NCBI GenBank assembly: GCA_021324615.1
Contig: JAJPIT010000099.1
Coordinates: forward strand, 1 to 64,000
Origin: Terriglobia bacterium
GTDB taxonomy: Bacteria > Acidobacteriota > Terriglobia > Bryobacterales > Bryobacteraceae
DNA length: 64,000 nt
Direction of reading: 5' to 3'
Below, piece by piece: positions 52,403-60,880 of this stretch. The first letter of the stretch is position 1, and every line of letters begins with the position of its first letter. Under the pieces are notes generated by a model, which worked only from the letters and a program-made list of their open reading frames with translations, was not told the origin of the DNA and did not search any database. Position numbers and translations under genes: made by a program.

Positions 52403-53779
52403 ATGTACTTTCAGCAGTTCTATCTCGCCTGTCTTTCCCAGGCCTCCTACATGATCGGATCGGAAGGCGTGGCCTGTGTCGTCGATCCGCGGCGCGACGT
52501 TTCCCTGTACCTGGACGAAGCCGCCAAGGAAAATCTTCGAATCGAGCATGTGATCGAGACTCATCTGCACGCCGATTTCGTCAGCGGGCATCGCGAGCTG
52601 GCCGACCGCACCGGCGCGAAGGTTTATCTGGGATGGCGCGCCGGCGCGAAGTTTCCGCATGTCGCGGTGCATGACGGCGACCAGATTCGCTTCGGCCGGG
52701 TCATTCTGCGCTTCCTCGAAACGCCCGGTCACACCATCGAAAGCGTTTGCGTCGCGGTCACGGATCTGGACCGCGGCGAAAAACCCTTCGCCGTGCTCAC
52801 CGGCGACACGCTGTTCATCGGCGACGTCGGGCGGCCCGATCTGTCGCCCGATCTGAGCCCCCGCGAACTCGCCGCGATGCTGTTCGACAGCCTGCATCAA
52901 AAAATCCTTCCGCTGGGCGATGAGGTCGAGGTCTATCCGGCGCACGGGGCCGGATCGCTTTGCGGCAAGCAGATGCGGCAGGAGCGGCAATCGACCATCG
53001 GCAAGGAGCGCGCCCTGAACTACGCTCTGCGGGCGCAAACGAAGGAGGAGTTCGTGCGCCTGCTGACGGCCGAGCCGCCGGAGCGGCCGGAATATTTCGC
53101 GCTCGACGCCGAGATCAATCGGCGCGGCGCGCCGGCGTTGACCGATCTTCCCCCGCTCGCACGGCTTTCCTGCCAACAGATCCTGGCGCGCCGGGAGGCC
53201 ATCGTGCTGGATACCCGGCCGCCGCTGCAATTCGGGGCCGGACACATCCCGGGGGCGGTGAACATTCCGCTGGCCGGGCAGTACGCCTCGCTGGCGGCGA
53301 CGCTGGTTGGGCTCGATCGCGACATCATTCTGATCGCTGAAGATGAGGAGCGGCTGGAAGAGTCGCGCGTGCGCCTGGCGCGGGTAGGAATCGAGCGCGT
53401 GATCGGAACGCTGGAGGGCGGAATGCCGGCCTGGCGCGGCGCCGTCCAGCAAATTCCGCAGATCTCCGTGCACGATCTGGCGCGGGAACGCCCGCAGGTG
53501 CAGGTGGTCGACGTACGCCGCCGCGCGGAATGGGACGAGGGGCACATCGAGGGCGCGAAACTGATGCCGCTCGGCCGGCTTGAATCGATGCTCGGCGAAT
53601 TACGGCGCGATGTGCCGGTCGCGGTGCATTGCCAGAGCGGCTACCGCAGCGCGGTCGGGTGCAGTCTGATCCAGCGCGCCGGGTTCGAAAATGTGCGGAA
53701 TGTGACCGGCGGGTTTGCCGCCTGGCGGGCTTGCGGACTCCCGGAGGTATCCGGGGAAGCCGTCAGCCTTGATCGGTGA
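52403..53779 (+). CDS. metallo-beta-lactamase-fold hydrolase with two rhodanese domains
   Basis: This 458-residue fusion resembles bacterial persulfide dioxygenases, which oxidise glutathione persulfide to sulfite. The N-terminal domain (1-250) carries metal ligands in THLHADFVSGH (His54, His56, Asp58) and later LETPGHTIESV, DTLFIGDVGRPDL and YPAHGAGSLCGK. Two rhodanese domains follow. The first (about 265-350, DTRPPLQFGAGHIPGAVNIP) has no catalytic cysteine at its loop (LIAEDEERL) and is probably inactive. The second (about 360-458) has Cys410 in VAVHCQSGYRSAVG, like sulfurtransferases. CAGGAG precedes the ATG. The last 17 bases overlap the 3' end of convergent pgsA. Confidence 0.92.
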   Translation: MYFQQFYLACLSQASYMIGSEGVACVVDPRRDVSLYLDEAAKENLRIEHVIETHLHADFVSGHRELADRTGAKVYLGWRAGAKFPHVAVHDGDQIRFGRVILRFLETPGHTIESVCVAVTDLDRGEKPFAVLTGDTLFIGDVGRPDLSPDLSPRELAAMLFDSLHQKILPLGDEVEVYPAHGAGSLCGKQMRQERQSTIGKERALNYALRAQTKEEFVRLLTAEPPERPEYFALDAEINRRGAPALTDLPPLARLSCQQILARREAIVLDTRPPLQFGAGHIPGAVNIPLAGQYASLAATLVGLDRDIILIAEDEERLEESRVRLARVGIERVIGTLEGGMPAWRGAVQQIPQISVHDLARERPQVQVVDVRRRAEWDEGHIEGAKLMPLGRLESMLGELRRDVPVAVHCQSGYRSAVGCSLIQRAGFENVRNVTGGFAAWRACGLPEVSGEAVSLDR

Positions 53780-54431
53780 AATCGGCCACCGGCGAAGGCA
53801 CCCCGCGCAGCCGTTCGGCGCGTTTTCTTTGCCGCTCCAGCCGGAGCAGCTCGCGGCGGCGGCGCTGCTTGACTCCATCGTCGATCCGGCGCCAGAACTT
53901 CCGGAAATAATCCCCGGCCGAGACCAGCGCGAACAGCATCACCGCCCACATCCCGATCACGCCCAGCGGAACGAGCGCCTGCCAGCGAATCCCGGCGATC
54001 ACCAGCGAAATGGCGATCACCTGCGAGGCCATTTTGGTTTTGCCCAGCTCGCTGGCCCGGATCGTGTAGCCGGAGGAAGCCGCGATCGAGCGCAGGCCGG
54101 ACACGGCGAACTCCCGGCCGATGATCAGAATCACGATCCAGGCCGGCACGCGGTGAATATCGACCAGGGAAATCAGCGCCGCCGAGATCAGCAGCTTGTC
54201 GGCAATCGGATCGAGCAGCGTGCCGACCGTGGTCACCTGTCCCCAGCGGCGCGCCAGCCATCCGTCGAGCAGATCGGTGGCCGCCGCGGCCAGAAAGACG
54301 GCCAGCGCGAACATCTCGCGCGAGAAAAGCTCCGGCAGCCGGGCGAACCAGGTCCCATCCGCCAGCAGCGCCGCCACCAGCAGCGGAACAAAAAAGATCC
54401 GCAACAGCGTGAGCAGATTCGGGAGATTCAT
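53763..54431 (-). CDS. pgsA: CDP-diacylglycerol-glycerol-3-phosphate 3-phosphatidyltransferase
   Basis: PgsA makes phosphatidylglycerol phosphate in the inner membrane. The 222 residues have several membrane segments and the full CDP-alcohol phosphotransferase signature DG-x2-AR-x8-G-x3-D-x3-D, read in DLLDGWLARRWGQ and VGTLLDPIADKL. The N-terminal MNLPNLLTLLRIFFVPLLV is typical. The C-terminal tail (about 180-222) is basic and longer than in E. coli PgsA. TATGAT lies 12 bases before the ATG. It follows hflX by 13 bases in the same direction. The 3' end overlaps the convergent hydrolase/rhodanese gene by 17 bases. Confidence 0.94.
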   Translation of the reverse strand: MNLPNLLTLLRIFFVPLLVAALLADGTWFARLPELFSREMFALAVFLAAAATDLLDGWLARRWGQVTTVGTLLDPIADKLLISAALISLVDIHRVPAWIVILIIGREFAVSGLRSIAASSGYTIRASELGKTKMASQVIAISLVIAGIRWQALVPLGVIGMWAVMLFALVSAGDYFRKFWRRIDDGVKQRRRRELLRLERQRKRAERLRGVPSPVADFTDQG

Positions 54432-54444
54432 CCGACCAACTAAA

Positions 54445-55818
54445 TCATAGCCCAGCTTCTTGCGGCGTGGCGGCCAGATACGGCCTCAGCCGGCGCTTCA
54501 GCGATACGGGAACCATCGCCCGCACCTCGCAGCCGTTTTCGTCGTAGCGGATGGCGGTGACCCGGGCGTGCTCGTGCAAAAGATGAAGCGGCGCGCCGTC
54601 TGCGGCAGAAAAACGGAACACCGCCGGCGAGACCGGATCGAGCGCCAGCACGTTGTCGATTTTCTGAAGCAGCTCCTCGAAGCCCGCGCCGGTGGCCGCC
54701 GAAATCGCGGCGTAGGCGGCCGGCTGATGCTGGGGATCGCCGAGAATCCGTCGCGCCAGCGCGGCGGTGTCGGGGGCGCCGCCCAGCAGGTCGGATTTGT
54801 TGAGCACCAGGATGCGCGGGGTTTCCGCCGCGCCGATTTCGTTCAGCGTCGCCAGCACATGCGAGGTGTGATGCGCCGCCTCCGGAGAACTCGCGTCCAC
54901 CACGTGCAGCAGAAGCTCGGCTTCCACCACCTCCTCCAGCGTGGCGCGGAACGCCCGCACCAGCGTGGTGGGCAGATTGCGGATAAATCCCACCGTATCG
55001 CTCACCAGCGCGCGTCTTTTCGACGGCAACATGATATGGCGGACCGTGGGGTCCAGCGTGGCGAACATCCTCGCGTCGGCCGGCACGCCCGCGCCGGTGA
55101 GCCGGTTGAACAGCGTGGACTTGCCGGCGTTGGTGTAGCCGACCAGCGCGATGGTCGCCAGCGGAACGGCCTGGCGCTGCCGCCGCTGCGTGGCGCGGCC
55201 GCCGCGGACACGCTCCAGATCGCGCTCGATCGCGTGAATCCGCTGATGGATGCGCCGCCGGTCCGTTTCGAGCTTGGTTTCCCCGGGCCCGCGCGTTCCG
55301 ATTCCGCCGCCCAGGCGCGACATCGCCGCGCCGTGCCCGGTCAGGCGCGGCAAAAGATAATTCAACTGCGCCAGCTCGACCTGAAGCTGCCCCTCGCGGG
55401 TTCGCGCGCGGCGGGCGAAAATGTCCAGGATGAGCTGGGTGCGGTCGAGCACCTTGACCTCCAGCGCCTTTTCAAGATTCCGCTGCTGGGTTGGCGTCAG
55501 CTCCCGGTCGAAGATGACCGTGGTCGCTTCATGGAAGTGGATTTTCGCTTTGAGCTCCTCCACTTTGCCGGAGCCGACCAGCGTCGCCGGATCGATGCGC
55601 GGCCGGGTCTGAAGGGAGGCGTCAGCCACGCGCGCTCCCGCAGCCGCGGCCAACGCCGCCAGCTCCTGGAGCGACTCCTCGGGCGAGATCAGCGCTTCCT
55701 CCGGAGAGGACGGCGCGCGCGTTGCCGCGCGCGGGCTCACCCGCAGGCCCACCAGCAACGCAGTTTCTTCCGGCAAGGCTTCAGTTTTCGTCGCTGACCG
55801 GCGCGCCGGGCGCGGCAT
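54445..55818 (-). CDS. hflX: ribosome-associated GTPase HflX
   Basis: HflX is a GTPase that binds the 50S subunit and splits stalled ribosomes. The 457 residues have the N-terminal HflX domain (about 40-180, [68 protein letters not shown]) then the G domain: P-loop [14 protein letters not shown], the G3 region [14 protein letters not shown], and the NKxD box LNKSDLLG. The start at 55818 overlaps the end of hfq by 38 bases; a later GTG at 55752 is possible. The hfq-hflX order is found in many Proteobacteria, where both respond to stress. Confidence 0.95.
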   Translation of the reverse strand: MPRPARRSATKTEALPEETALLVGLRVSPRAATRAPSSPEEALISPEESLQELAALAAAAGARVADASLQTRPRIDPATLVGSGKVEELKAKIHFHEATTVIFDRELTPTQQRNLEKALEVKVLDRTQLILDIFARRARTREGQLQVELAQLNYLLPRLTGHGAAMSRLGGGIGTRGPGETKLETDRRRIHQRIHAIERDLERVRGGRATQRRQRQAVPLATIALVGYTNAGKSTLFNRLTGAGVPADARMFATLDPTVRHIMLPSKRRALVSDTVGFIRNLPTTLVRAFRATLEEVVEAELLLHVVDASSPEAAHHTSHVLATLNEIGAAETPRILVLNKSDLLGGAPDTAALARRILGDPQHQPAAYAAISAATGAGFEELLQKIDNVLALDPVSPAVFRFSAADGAPLHLLHEHARVTAIRYDENGCEVRAMVPVSLKRRLRPYLAATPQEAGL

Positions 55819-56068
55819 GCGACCCCGCCGTGGCGGCGTTGCTGTGCAGGGGCGCGTGGAACGGCTTGGAGACCACCACCGTGGAAATCGCGTGCTTGAA
55901 GATCAGTTGTTCCTGCTGGTTTGTTTCCAGAATCACGGAATATTTGTCAAAACTCTTGATCCGTCCGCTCAGCTTTACCCCGCTCATTAAATAGATGGTC
56001 AGAAAAATTTTGTCTTTTCGCGCATTGTTTAAAAATGCTTCTTGTATGTTTTGCGCCTGTTTTTCCAT
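55781..56068 (-). CDS. hfq: RNA chaperone Hfq
   Basis: Hfq is a hexameric Sm-like RNA chaperone that helps small RNAs pair with messages. The 95 residues carry Sm1 ([39 protein letters not shown]) and Sm2 with the KHA signature in [11 protein letters not shown]. The C-terminal tail (about 75-95) is Ala/Pro-rich, unlike the acidic tail of enteric Hfq. GGAAGGA precedes the ATG. Its 3' end overlaps the start of hflX. Its presence implies regulation through trans-acting small RNAs, none of which I could identify here. Confidence 0.97.
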   Translation of the reverse strand: MEKQAQNIQEAFLNNARKDKIFLTIYLMSGVKLSGRIKSFDKYSVILETNQQEQLIFKHAISTVVVSKPFHAPLHSNAATAGSHAAPGAPVSDEN

Positions 56069-56213
56069 TGGAGCATTCCTTCCTCACGAGAGCACGAGAG
56101 GTTCCGTCACGTCCACCCACAGGGCGGAAGAATACCACCCCAATCATAACCCACCTGTCCCCGGGCTGGATTCCTTTCTCCGGCGGAGCAACCGTGCGAA
56201 TCGCGCCGCGCGC

Positions 56214-57311
56214 CTAGCCCGCCGTCGTCCCGGCCAGGCGCTGGTCAAACACCATGCGCGCGATGCGTTCGCGGTGGTACGCCGCGTCACCGAAGGCAAT
56301 CTCGCTCGCCTTGGCGCGGCGGTAATAGAAGTGAGTGTCGTTCTCCCAGGTGAACCCCATCCCGCCCTGAATCTGCACCGCGCGGTTGCCCACTTCGCGG
56401 CAGGCGTCGCTCGCGTAGCTTTTGGCGATGCTCACCGCCATGCTGGCCTCCGGTGGCGACGCGCTGTCGAGCGCCCATGCCGCGTAGTACGCCGCCGAAC
56501 GGGAGCTTTCCGTCCACAGCAGCATATCCGCGCAGGCGTGCTGCACCGCCTGATACTGGCCGATCGGTCTGCCGAACTGCTTGCGCGTCTTGGCATACTC
56601 CACCGCGATGTCGAGCATCTTCTGCATCCCGCCGGTCATCTCCGCGCATAAAGCCACCGTCGCGACGTCGAAGGCCCGCTCCAGCGCCCGGCGGGCCGCC
56701 TCGCCGCGCGCCAGCAGATCCCCACCCGCGTTCTCAAAACGGACCTTGTACAGGCGCCGCGTCAGATCGAGGGCGGGCATCGCCGTAATCTGCAGCGCGC
56801 CGCGCGGGACCAGGTACAGCGCCAGCTCGCCGCTCTCGCGCGTTGCCACCACCAGAAAATCGGCGGTCGCCGCGTCGGGAACAAACCGTTTTTCGCCCGT
56901 CAGCCCGCGCATTTTCACATCCTCCGGATCCCAGCTCGCCGACGATTCCAGAAACGCCACCGTAGCCTTCACCGTCCCCGCCGCGATCCCCGCCAGATAT
57001 TGGCGGGAGCCCGCCGCCGCGATCGCCGCCGCCGCCGTGATTGTGGAAAGAAAGCCGCCCGGCGCCAGCGCGCGGCCCATCTCCTCGGCCAGCGCCGCCA
57101 GCTCCACATGCCCCAGGCCGAGCCCGCCCGCCTCTTCGGCGATCACCACACCGGGAAAACCCTGCGCCGCCATCTTGCGCCACAGCGCTTCATCGTGCGC
57201 CGTTTCGGTCTGCGCGATCCGCCGGACTTCGCTCATCGGGCACTCGGAGGCGAAGAACCGCCGCGCGTTCTCTTTCAGGATCCGCTGCGATTCGCTCAAT
57301 CCAAACTGCAT
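56214..57311 (-). CDS. acyl-CoA dehydrogenase, small partner subunit type
   Basis: This FAD-dependent acyl-CoA dehydrogenase of 365 residues begins MQFGLSESQRILKENARRFF and has the central and C-terminal family motifs EEMGRALAPGGFLS, TRKQFGRPIGQYQAVQHACA and NRAVQIQGGMGFTWENDTHFYYRRAK. The middle domain is short and lacks the usual TEP-x-AGSD flavin-binding motif, and the catalytic-Glu loop is absent. It resembles the partner subunits of heteromeric acyl-CoA dehydrogenases (for example FadE pairs in steroid side-chain breakdown of Actinobacteria). It is 6 bases downstream of the larger dehydrogenase, so the two probably form one enzyme. The substrate is unknown. Confidence 0.9.
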   Translation of the reverse strand: MQFGLSESQRILKENARRFFASECPMSEVRRIAQTETAHDEALWRKMAAQGFPGVVIAEEAGGLGLGHVELAALAEEMGRALAPGGFLSTITAAAAIAAAGSRQYLAGIAAGTVKATVAFLESSASWDPEDVKMRGLTGEKRFVPDAATADFLVVATRESGELALYLVPRGALQITAMPALDLTRRLYKVRFENAGGDLLARGEAARRALERAFDVATVALCAEMTGGMQKMLDIAVEYAKTRKQFGRPIGQYQAVQHACADMLLWTESSRSAAYYAAWALDSASPPEASMAVSIAKSYASDACREVGNRAVQIQGGMGFTWENDTHFYYRRAKASEIAFGDAAYHRERIARMVFDQRLAGTTAG

Positions 57312-57317
57312 AACTCC

Positions 57318-58496
57318 TCAGTAGCTCTTGGCCAGCCCGAGCACGAAATGCCCGATAATGTTGCGCTGGATTTCCGACGTGCCGGCCTCGATGGTGTTGC
57401 CGCGGCTGCGCAAATATCCGTACGCCCACTCTCCGCCGTCAATGGCGTCCTCGGCGCCCTGCGCCAGTTGCCCGTAGGGGCCCAGAATCTCCATGGCCAC
57501 CTGCTGCAGGCGCTGATTCAGCTCGCTCCAGAAAATCTTCTGAATCGATCCTTCCGGACCCGGCACGCCGGTTTCCTTGATCCGGCTGAAGGCGCGCATC
57601 TGATTGAAGCGCATGATTTCGATCTCGGCGTAGCACTGCGCCAGCTTTTGCCGGACCAGCGCATCCCCGTCCCGGCCCATCTCCCGCGCCAGTTCCACCA
57701 GCCGGTTGACGTTGCGCCGGTAGGTCACATGCAGCGCCGCGCCGAAGGTGCCGCGCTCGTGCGCCAGCGTGCCGATCGCCACGCGCCAGCCGTCGTTCAC
57801 TTCCCCGAGCACGTCTTCCACCGGCACGCGCACGTCCCGGAAAAAAATCTCGGAGAACTCGCATTCGCCGCTCATCTGCCGCAGCCCGCGGACCTCGATG
57901 CCCGGCGAATGCATGTCGACCAGCAGCGCTGTCAGGCCTTTATGCTTGGGCGCGGCCGGATCCGTGCGCACCAGCAGCTCGCAGCGGTCGGCCACCCAGC
58001 CGTAGCTGGTCCAGCACTTGTGCCCGTTCACCACAAAATAACCGCCCTCCCGCCGGGCTTCGGTCGAAAGCGCGGCCAGATCGCTGCCCGCGTTCGGCTC
58101 GGAAAATCCCTGGCACCAGATCTCCTCCGCGCTCAGAATCTTGCGCAGGTAAGCCTGCTTCTGCCGCGCGGAGCCGAAGGCGATGATGGTCGGCCCCACC
58201 AGACCGAGGCCGATCACATTGGCCATCGGCGGCGCCTGGGCCCGCGCCATCTCCTCCAAAAAGATCATCTGCTCGATGACGCTTGCACCGCGCCCGCCAT
58301 ACTCCACCGGCCAGGAGATGCCCGCCCATCCGGCGTCGAACAGTTTTCTTTGCCACTGGCGCAGATAGGTGAAGCGGGCGTTCAGAGATTCCTCCGCCTG
58401 GCGCCGCGCGGCCCAGTCGCGGGGCGCATTGGCGTCCAGCCAGGCGCGGACTTCGTCGCGAAACGCCCGCTCCTTCGGGTTCAGGTTGAGGTCCAC
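57318..58496 (-). CDS. acyl-CoA dehydrogenase, larger subunit type
   Basis: This 392-residue acyl-CoA dehydrogenase introduces a trans-2 double bond into acyl-CoA with FAD. Motifs are WPVEYGGRGASVIEQMIFLE, the flavin loop GFSEPNAGSDLAALST, the NGHKCWTSYG strand, GTFGAALHVTYRRNVNRLVE and, near the end, GNTIEAGTSEIQRNIIGHFV. At the position of the usual YEGTS catalytic Glu the sequence reads EAGTS, so the catalytic base may sit elsewhere, as in heteromeric FadE enzymes. It starts with GTG; TAAACT ends 6 bases before it and no Shine-Dalgarno is present. The partner gene follows 6 bases later. Confidence 0.92.
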   Translation of the reverse strand: MDLNLNPKERAFRDEVRAWLDANAPRDWAARRQAEESLNARFTYLRQWQRKLFDAGWAGISWPVEYGGRGASVIEQMIFLEEMARAQAPPMANVIGLGLVGPTIIAFGSARQKQAYLRKILSAEEIWCQGFSEPNAGSDLAALSTEARREGGYFVVNGHKCWTSYGWVADRCELLVRTDPAAPKHKGLTALLVDMHSPGIEVRGLRQMSGECEFSEIFFRDVRVPVEDVLGEVNDGWRVAIGTLAHERGTFGAALHVTYRRNVNRLVELAREMGRDGDALVRQKLAQCYAEIEIMRFNQMRAFSRIKETGVPGPEGSIQKIFWSELNQRLQQVAMEILGPYGQLAQGAEDAIDGGEWAYGYLRSRGNTIEAGTSEIQRNIIGHFVLGLAKSY

Positions 58497-58502
58497 GGGT
58501 CG

Positions 58503-58508
58503 AGTTTA
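58503..58508 (-). promoter_or_regulatory. candidate -10 element, leaderless geometry, acyl-CoA dehydrogenase pair
   Basis: TAAACT on the minus strand ends 6 bases before the GTG at 58496, with no Shine-Dalgarno between. Confidence 0.35.
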
Positions 58509-58545
58509 GCACCTTCCAACCGGTCGGTCGGCGACAGCCTTCTCT

Positions 58546-59166
58546 TCAGCGGTGCTGCGCCGGATCGGTGACCGGGAAGTCGAAGATCTCGGCGGCGGCG
58601 TTCACCAAAAGCTGCCCCGCGCCGAGCGGCCTGCCTTGCGTGGCGAAGAAAATCGCGCCGTCGGTCGATTCCCCCGGCTTGAGCTTCGTCAAAACCAGCG
58701 CAATGGCCGAAGCCGTCGCCGCCGCGTTCAGCTTGGTGGAGCCCAAATCGGCGATCGCGCTTTGCCGCCGCGATTCGTACCCGTTGGTCGAATGAATCTG
58801 GGTATTGCCGTATAAACCCGCTTCGTAGGTCTTCACCAGCTTGATCAGATCGCCGCGGCTGGCCTTATCGCGCAGCGTGTTCACCACCGTCTCGGCGGGC
58901 AACGCCGGAAGAGTCTGGCCGTCGGCGCGTTCGAAGCGAAAATCCTCCGGCCGAACCGACCAGGAAATGGAGGAGCCGTTGGAAACGGCGACCTCCAGCA
59001 CCACGTAGTCGTGGACACGGACCGGCAGCGGCGCGAACATGATCGTCACACCGTTACGCGTCAGCGATTTGTAGTGCAGCCCGCCCGAATCAAATTCAAT
59101 CACTTGGGCATATAAAGCCGCGCAAATCGGCAGCAGAACCAGCAAACGCCCGGCTCGCGACCGCAT
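58546..59166 (-). CDS. exported protein of unknown function
   Basis: This is a 206-residue protein read from ATG 59166, which gives a signal peptide (GRLLVLLPICAALYAQ). The mature protein starts IEFDSGGLHYKSLTRNG, with strand-rich text (VTIMFAPLPVRVHDYVVLEV, AVSNGSSISWSVRPEDFRFE) like an Ig-like fold, a central helical part (VNTLRDKASRGDLIKLVKTY), and a second strand region (LTKLKPGESTDGAIFFAT). This fits a periplasmic protein of the DUF4352-like or transglutaminase-accessory type, but I do not recognise it. TATCAT lies 6 bases before the ATG. It diverges from pckA. Confidence 0.75.
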   Translation of the reverse strand: MRSRAGRLLVLLPICAALYAQVIEFDSGGLHYKSLTRNGVTIMFAPLPVRVHDYVVLEVAVSNGSSISWSVRPEDFRFERADGQTLPALPAETVVNTLRDKASRGDLIKLVKTYEAGLYGNTQIHSTNGYESRRQSAIADLGSTKLNAAATASAIALVLTKLKPGESTDGAIFFATQGRPLGAGQLLVNAAAEIFDFPVTDPAQHR

Positions 59167-59172
59167 AAGTAC

Positions 59173-59178
59173 ATGATA
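59173..59178 (-). promoter_or_regulatory. candidate -10 element, leaderless geometry, exported protein
   Basis: TATCAT on the minus strand (5/6 match to the -10 consensus) ends 6 bases before the ATG at 59166. TTGCTC, a weak -35, lies 16 bases upstream of it. Confidence 0.45.
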
Positions 59179-59240
59179 GACTGGAAGCTGTTTGGAGCAA
59201 GCATTCCACATCATAAAAAATAAGAGAGCCGATCTTTTCT

Positions 59241-60836
59241 ATGCAGAATGAGCGTGTTCGTCCAAGTCGATACGAACTCGACCGCCATGGACTCCGCAAA
59301 GTGGGAGCCATCCACTGGAATCTGAATCCGGCGCAGCTGATCGAGCAGGCGATCGTACGGGGCGAAGGCATGTTGTCGGACAACGGAGCGTTGGTGGTCC
59401 GCACCGGACAGTTCACCGGCCGCTCGCCGAAAGATAAGTTTATCGTCCGCGACTCATCCACCGAGAGCACCGTCAACTGGGGCCCGGTGAATCAGCCGAT
59501 GAGTCCGGAGCACTTCGACCGGCTGTTTGCGCGGCTGGTCCAGTTCTGGGAAGGCAAGGAGGCGTTCGTGCAGGATTGTTTCGCCGGCGCCGATCCGGCC
59601 TATCAGCTTCCGGTTCGCGTGATCGCCCAGCGCGCCTGGCATGCCCTGTTCGGACGGCAGTTGTTCGTTCGCGGCGACGCCTCGAAACTGGAAGGATACA
59701 CGCCGGAGTTCACGATTTTCTTCGCCCCCGCCTTTCAGGCCGATCCGGCCACCGAGGGAACCCGCTCGGCCACCGCGATCGTGCTCAATTTCACGAAAAA
59801 AATCATTTTAATCGCCGGCACCGAATACGCGGGCGAGCTGAAAAAAAGCGTCTTCTCGACCTTGAATTATCTGCTGACCTTCCGCAACGTGCTGCCCATG
59901 CACTGTTCGGCCAACGTCGGGCAAAACGGCAAAACCGCGCTGTTTTTCGGCCTTTCCGGAACCGGAAAAACCACGCTTTCGGCCGATCCCGGCCGCCGGC
60001 TGATCGGCGACGACGAGCACGGCTGGAGCGATCGCGGCGTGTTCAACTTCGAAGGCGGATGCTACGCCAAATGTATCCGGCTTTCCAAGGAAAAGGAGCC
60101 GCAAATATGGAACGCGATCCGCTTCGGCGCGGTGCTGGAAAACGTGGCGTTGGACCCGGAAACGCGGCTGGTCGACTACGATTCCGATCAGTACACCGAG
60201 AACACCCGCGCGGCTTATCAGATCGAATTTATTGACAACGCGGTGATTCCCGGCATCGGCGGGCATCCTTCCCACGTGCTGTTTCTGACCGCCGACGCCT
60301 TCGGCGTGCTGCCGCCGATCTCGCGCCTCACTCCCGAGCAGGCGATGTACCATTTTCTGAGCGGATACACCGCCAAGCTCGCCGGAACCGAACGCGGCCT
60401 CGGCAAGGAACCCGCGGCGACCTTCAGCGCCGGATTCGGCGAGCCGTTCCTGCCGCGGAACCCGGAATTTTATGCCAAGATGCTGGGCGAACGGCTGGAG
60501 CGCTACAACGTCAAGTGTTATCTGGTCAACACCGGCTGGGTCGGCGGCGGCTACGGCGTCGGCCAGCGCATGAGCCTGGAATATACGCGCGCGATGGTTA
60601 ACGCGGCGGTCGCCGGTGAACTGGACGGCGTCGCCGTGGAACCCCATCCGGTCTTCCGCGTGCTCGTGCCTAAGAGCGCTCCGGGAATTCCGCCGGAGCT
60701 GCTCGACGCGCGCGGCCAGTGGAAAGATAAGGCCGCTTATGACCGCGCGGCTGAGGAGTTGAGCGCCCGCTTCCGGAAGAATTTCGAAAAGTTCGGGCGC
60801 GTGGCCGAACAGATCATGGAAGCCGCGCCCGCTTAA
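59241..60836 (+). CDS. pckA: phosphoenolpyruvate carboxykinase (ATP)
   Basis: PckA converts oxaloacetate and ATP to PEP, CO2 and ADP, the committed step of gluconeogenesis from TCA intermediates. The 531 residues match the ATP-dependent family: DNGALVVRTGQFTGRSPKDKF near residue 45, the metal/oxaloacetate site LPMHCSANVGQNGKTALFF, the kinase-1a P-loop GLSGTGKTTLSADPGRRL, kinase-2 GDDEHGWSDRGVFNFEGGCY, and the Arg-containing ENTRAAYQIEFIDNA. AAGAGAG lies 12 bases before the ATG, a poor ribosome site. It diverges from the exported protein gene. With citrate synthase and the 2-oxoacid dehydrogenase genes it marks a route from TCA intermediates to sugars. Confidence 0.97.
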   Translation: MQNERVRPSRYELDRHGLRKVGAIHWNLNPAQLIEQAIVRGEGMLSDNGALVVRTGQFTGRSPKDKFIVRDSSTESTVNWGPVNQPMSPEHFDRLFARLVQFWEGKEAFVQDCFAGADPAYQLPVRVIAQRAWHALFGRQLFVRGDASKLEGYTPEFTIFFAPAFQADPATEGTRSATAIVLNFTKKIILIAGTEYAGELKKSVFSTLNYLLTFRNVLPMHCSANVGQNGKTALFFGLSGTGKTTLSADPGRRLIGDDEHGWSDRGVFNFEGGCYAKCIRLSKEKEPQIWNAIRFGAVLENVALDPETRLVDYDSDQYTENTRAAYQIEFIDNAVIPGIGGHPSHVLFLTADAFGVLPPISRLTPEQAMYHFLSGYTAKLAGTERGLGKEPAATFSAGFGEPFLPRNPEFYAKMLGERLERYNVKCYLVNTGWVGGGYGVGQRMSLEYTRAMVNAAVAGELDGVAVEPHPVFRVLVPKSAPGIPPELLDARGQWKDKAAYDRAAEELSARFRKNFEKFGRVAEQIMEAAPA

Positions 60837-60880
60837 ATTCGGGTGAAACTTCCTTCATTTTTTCCGGATCTAATCAGAGC

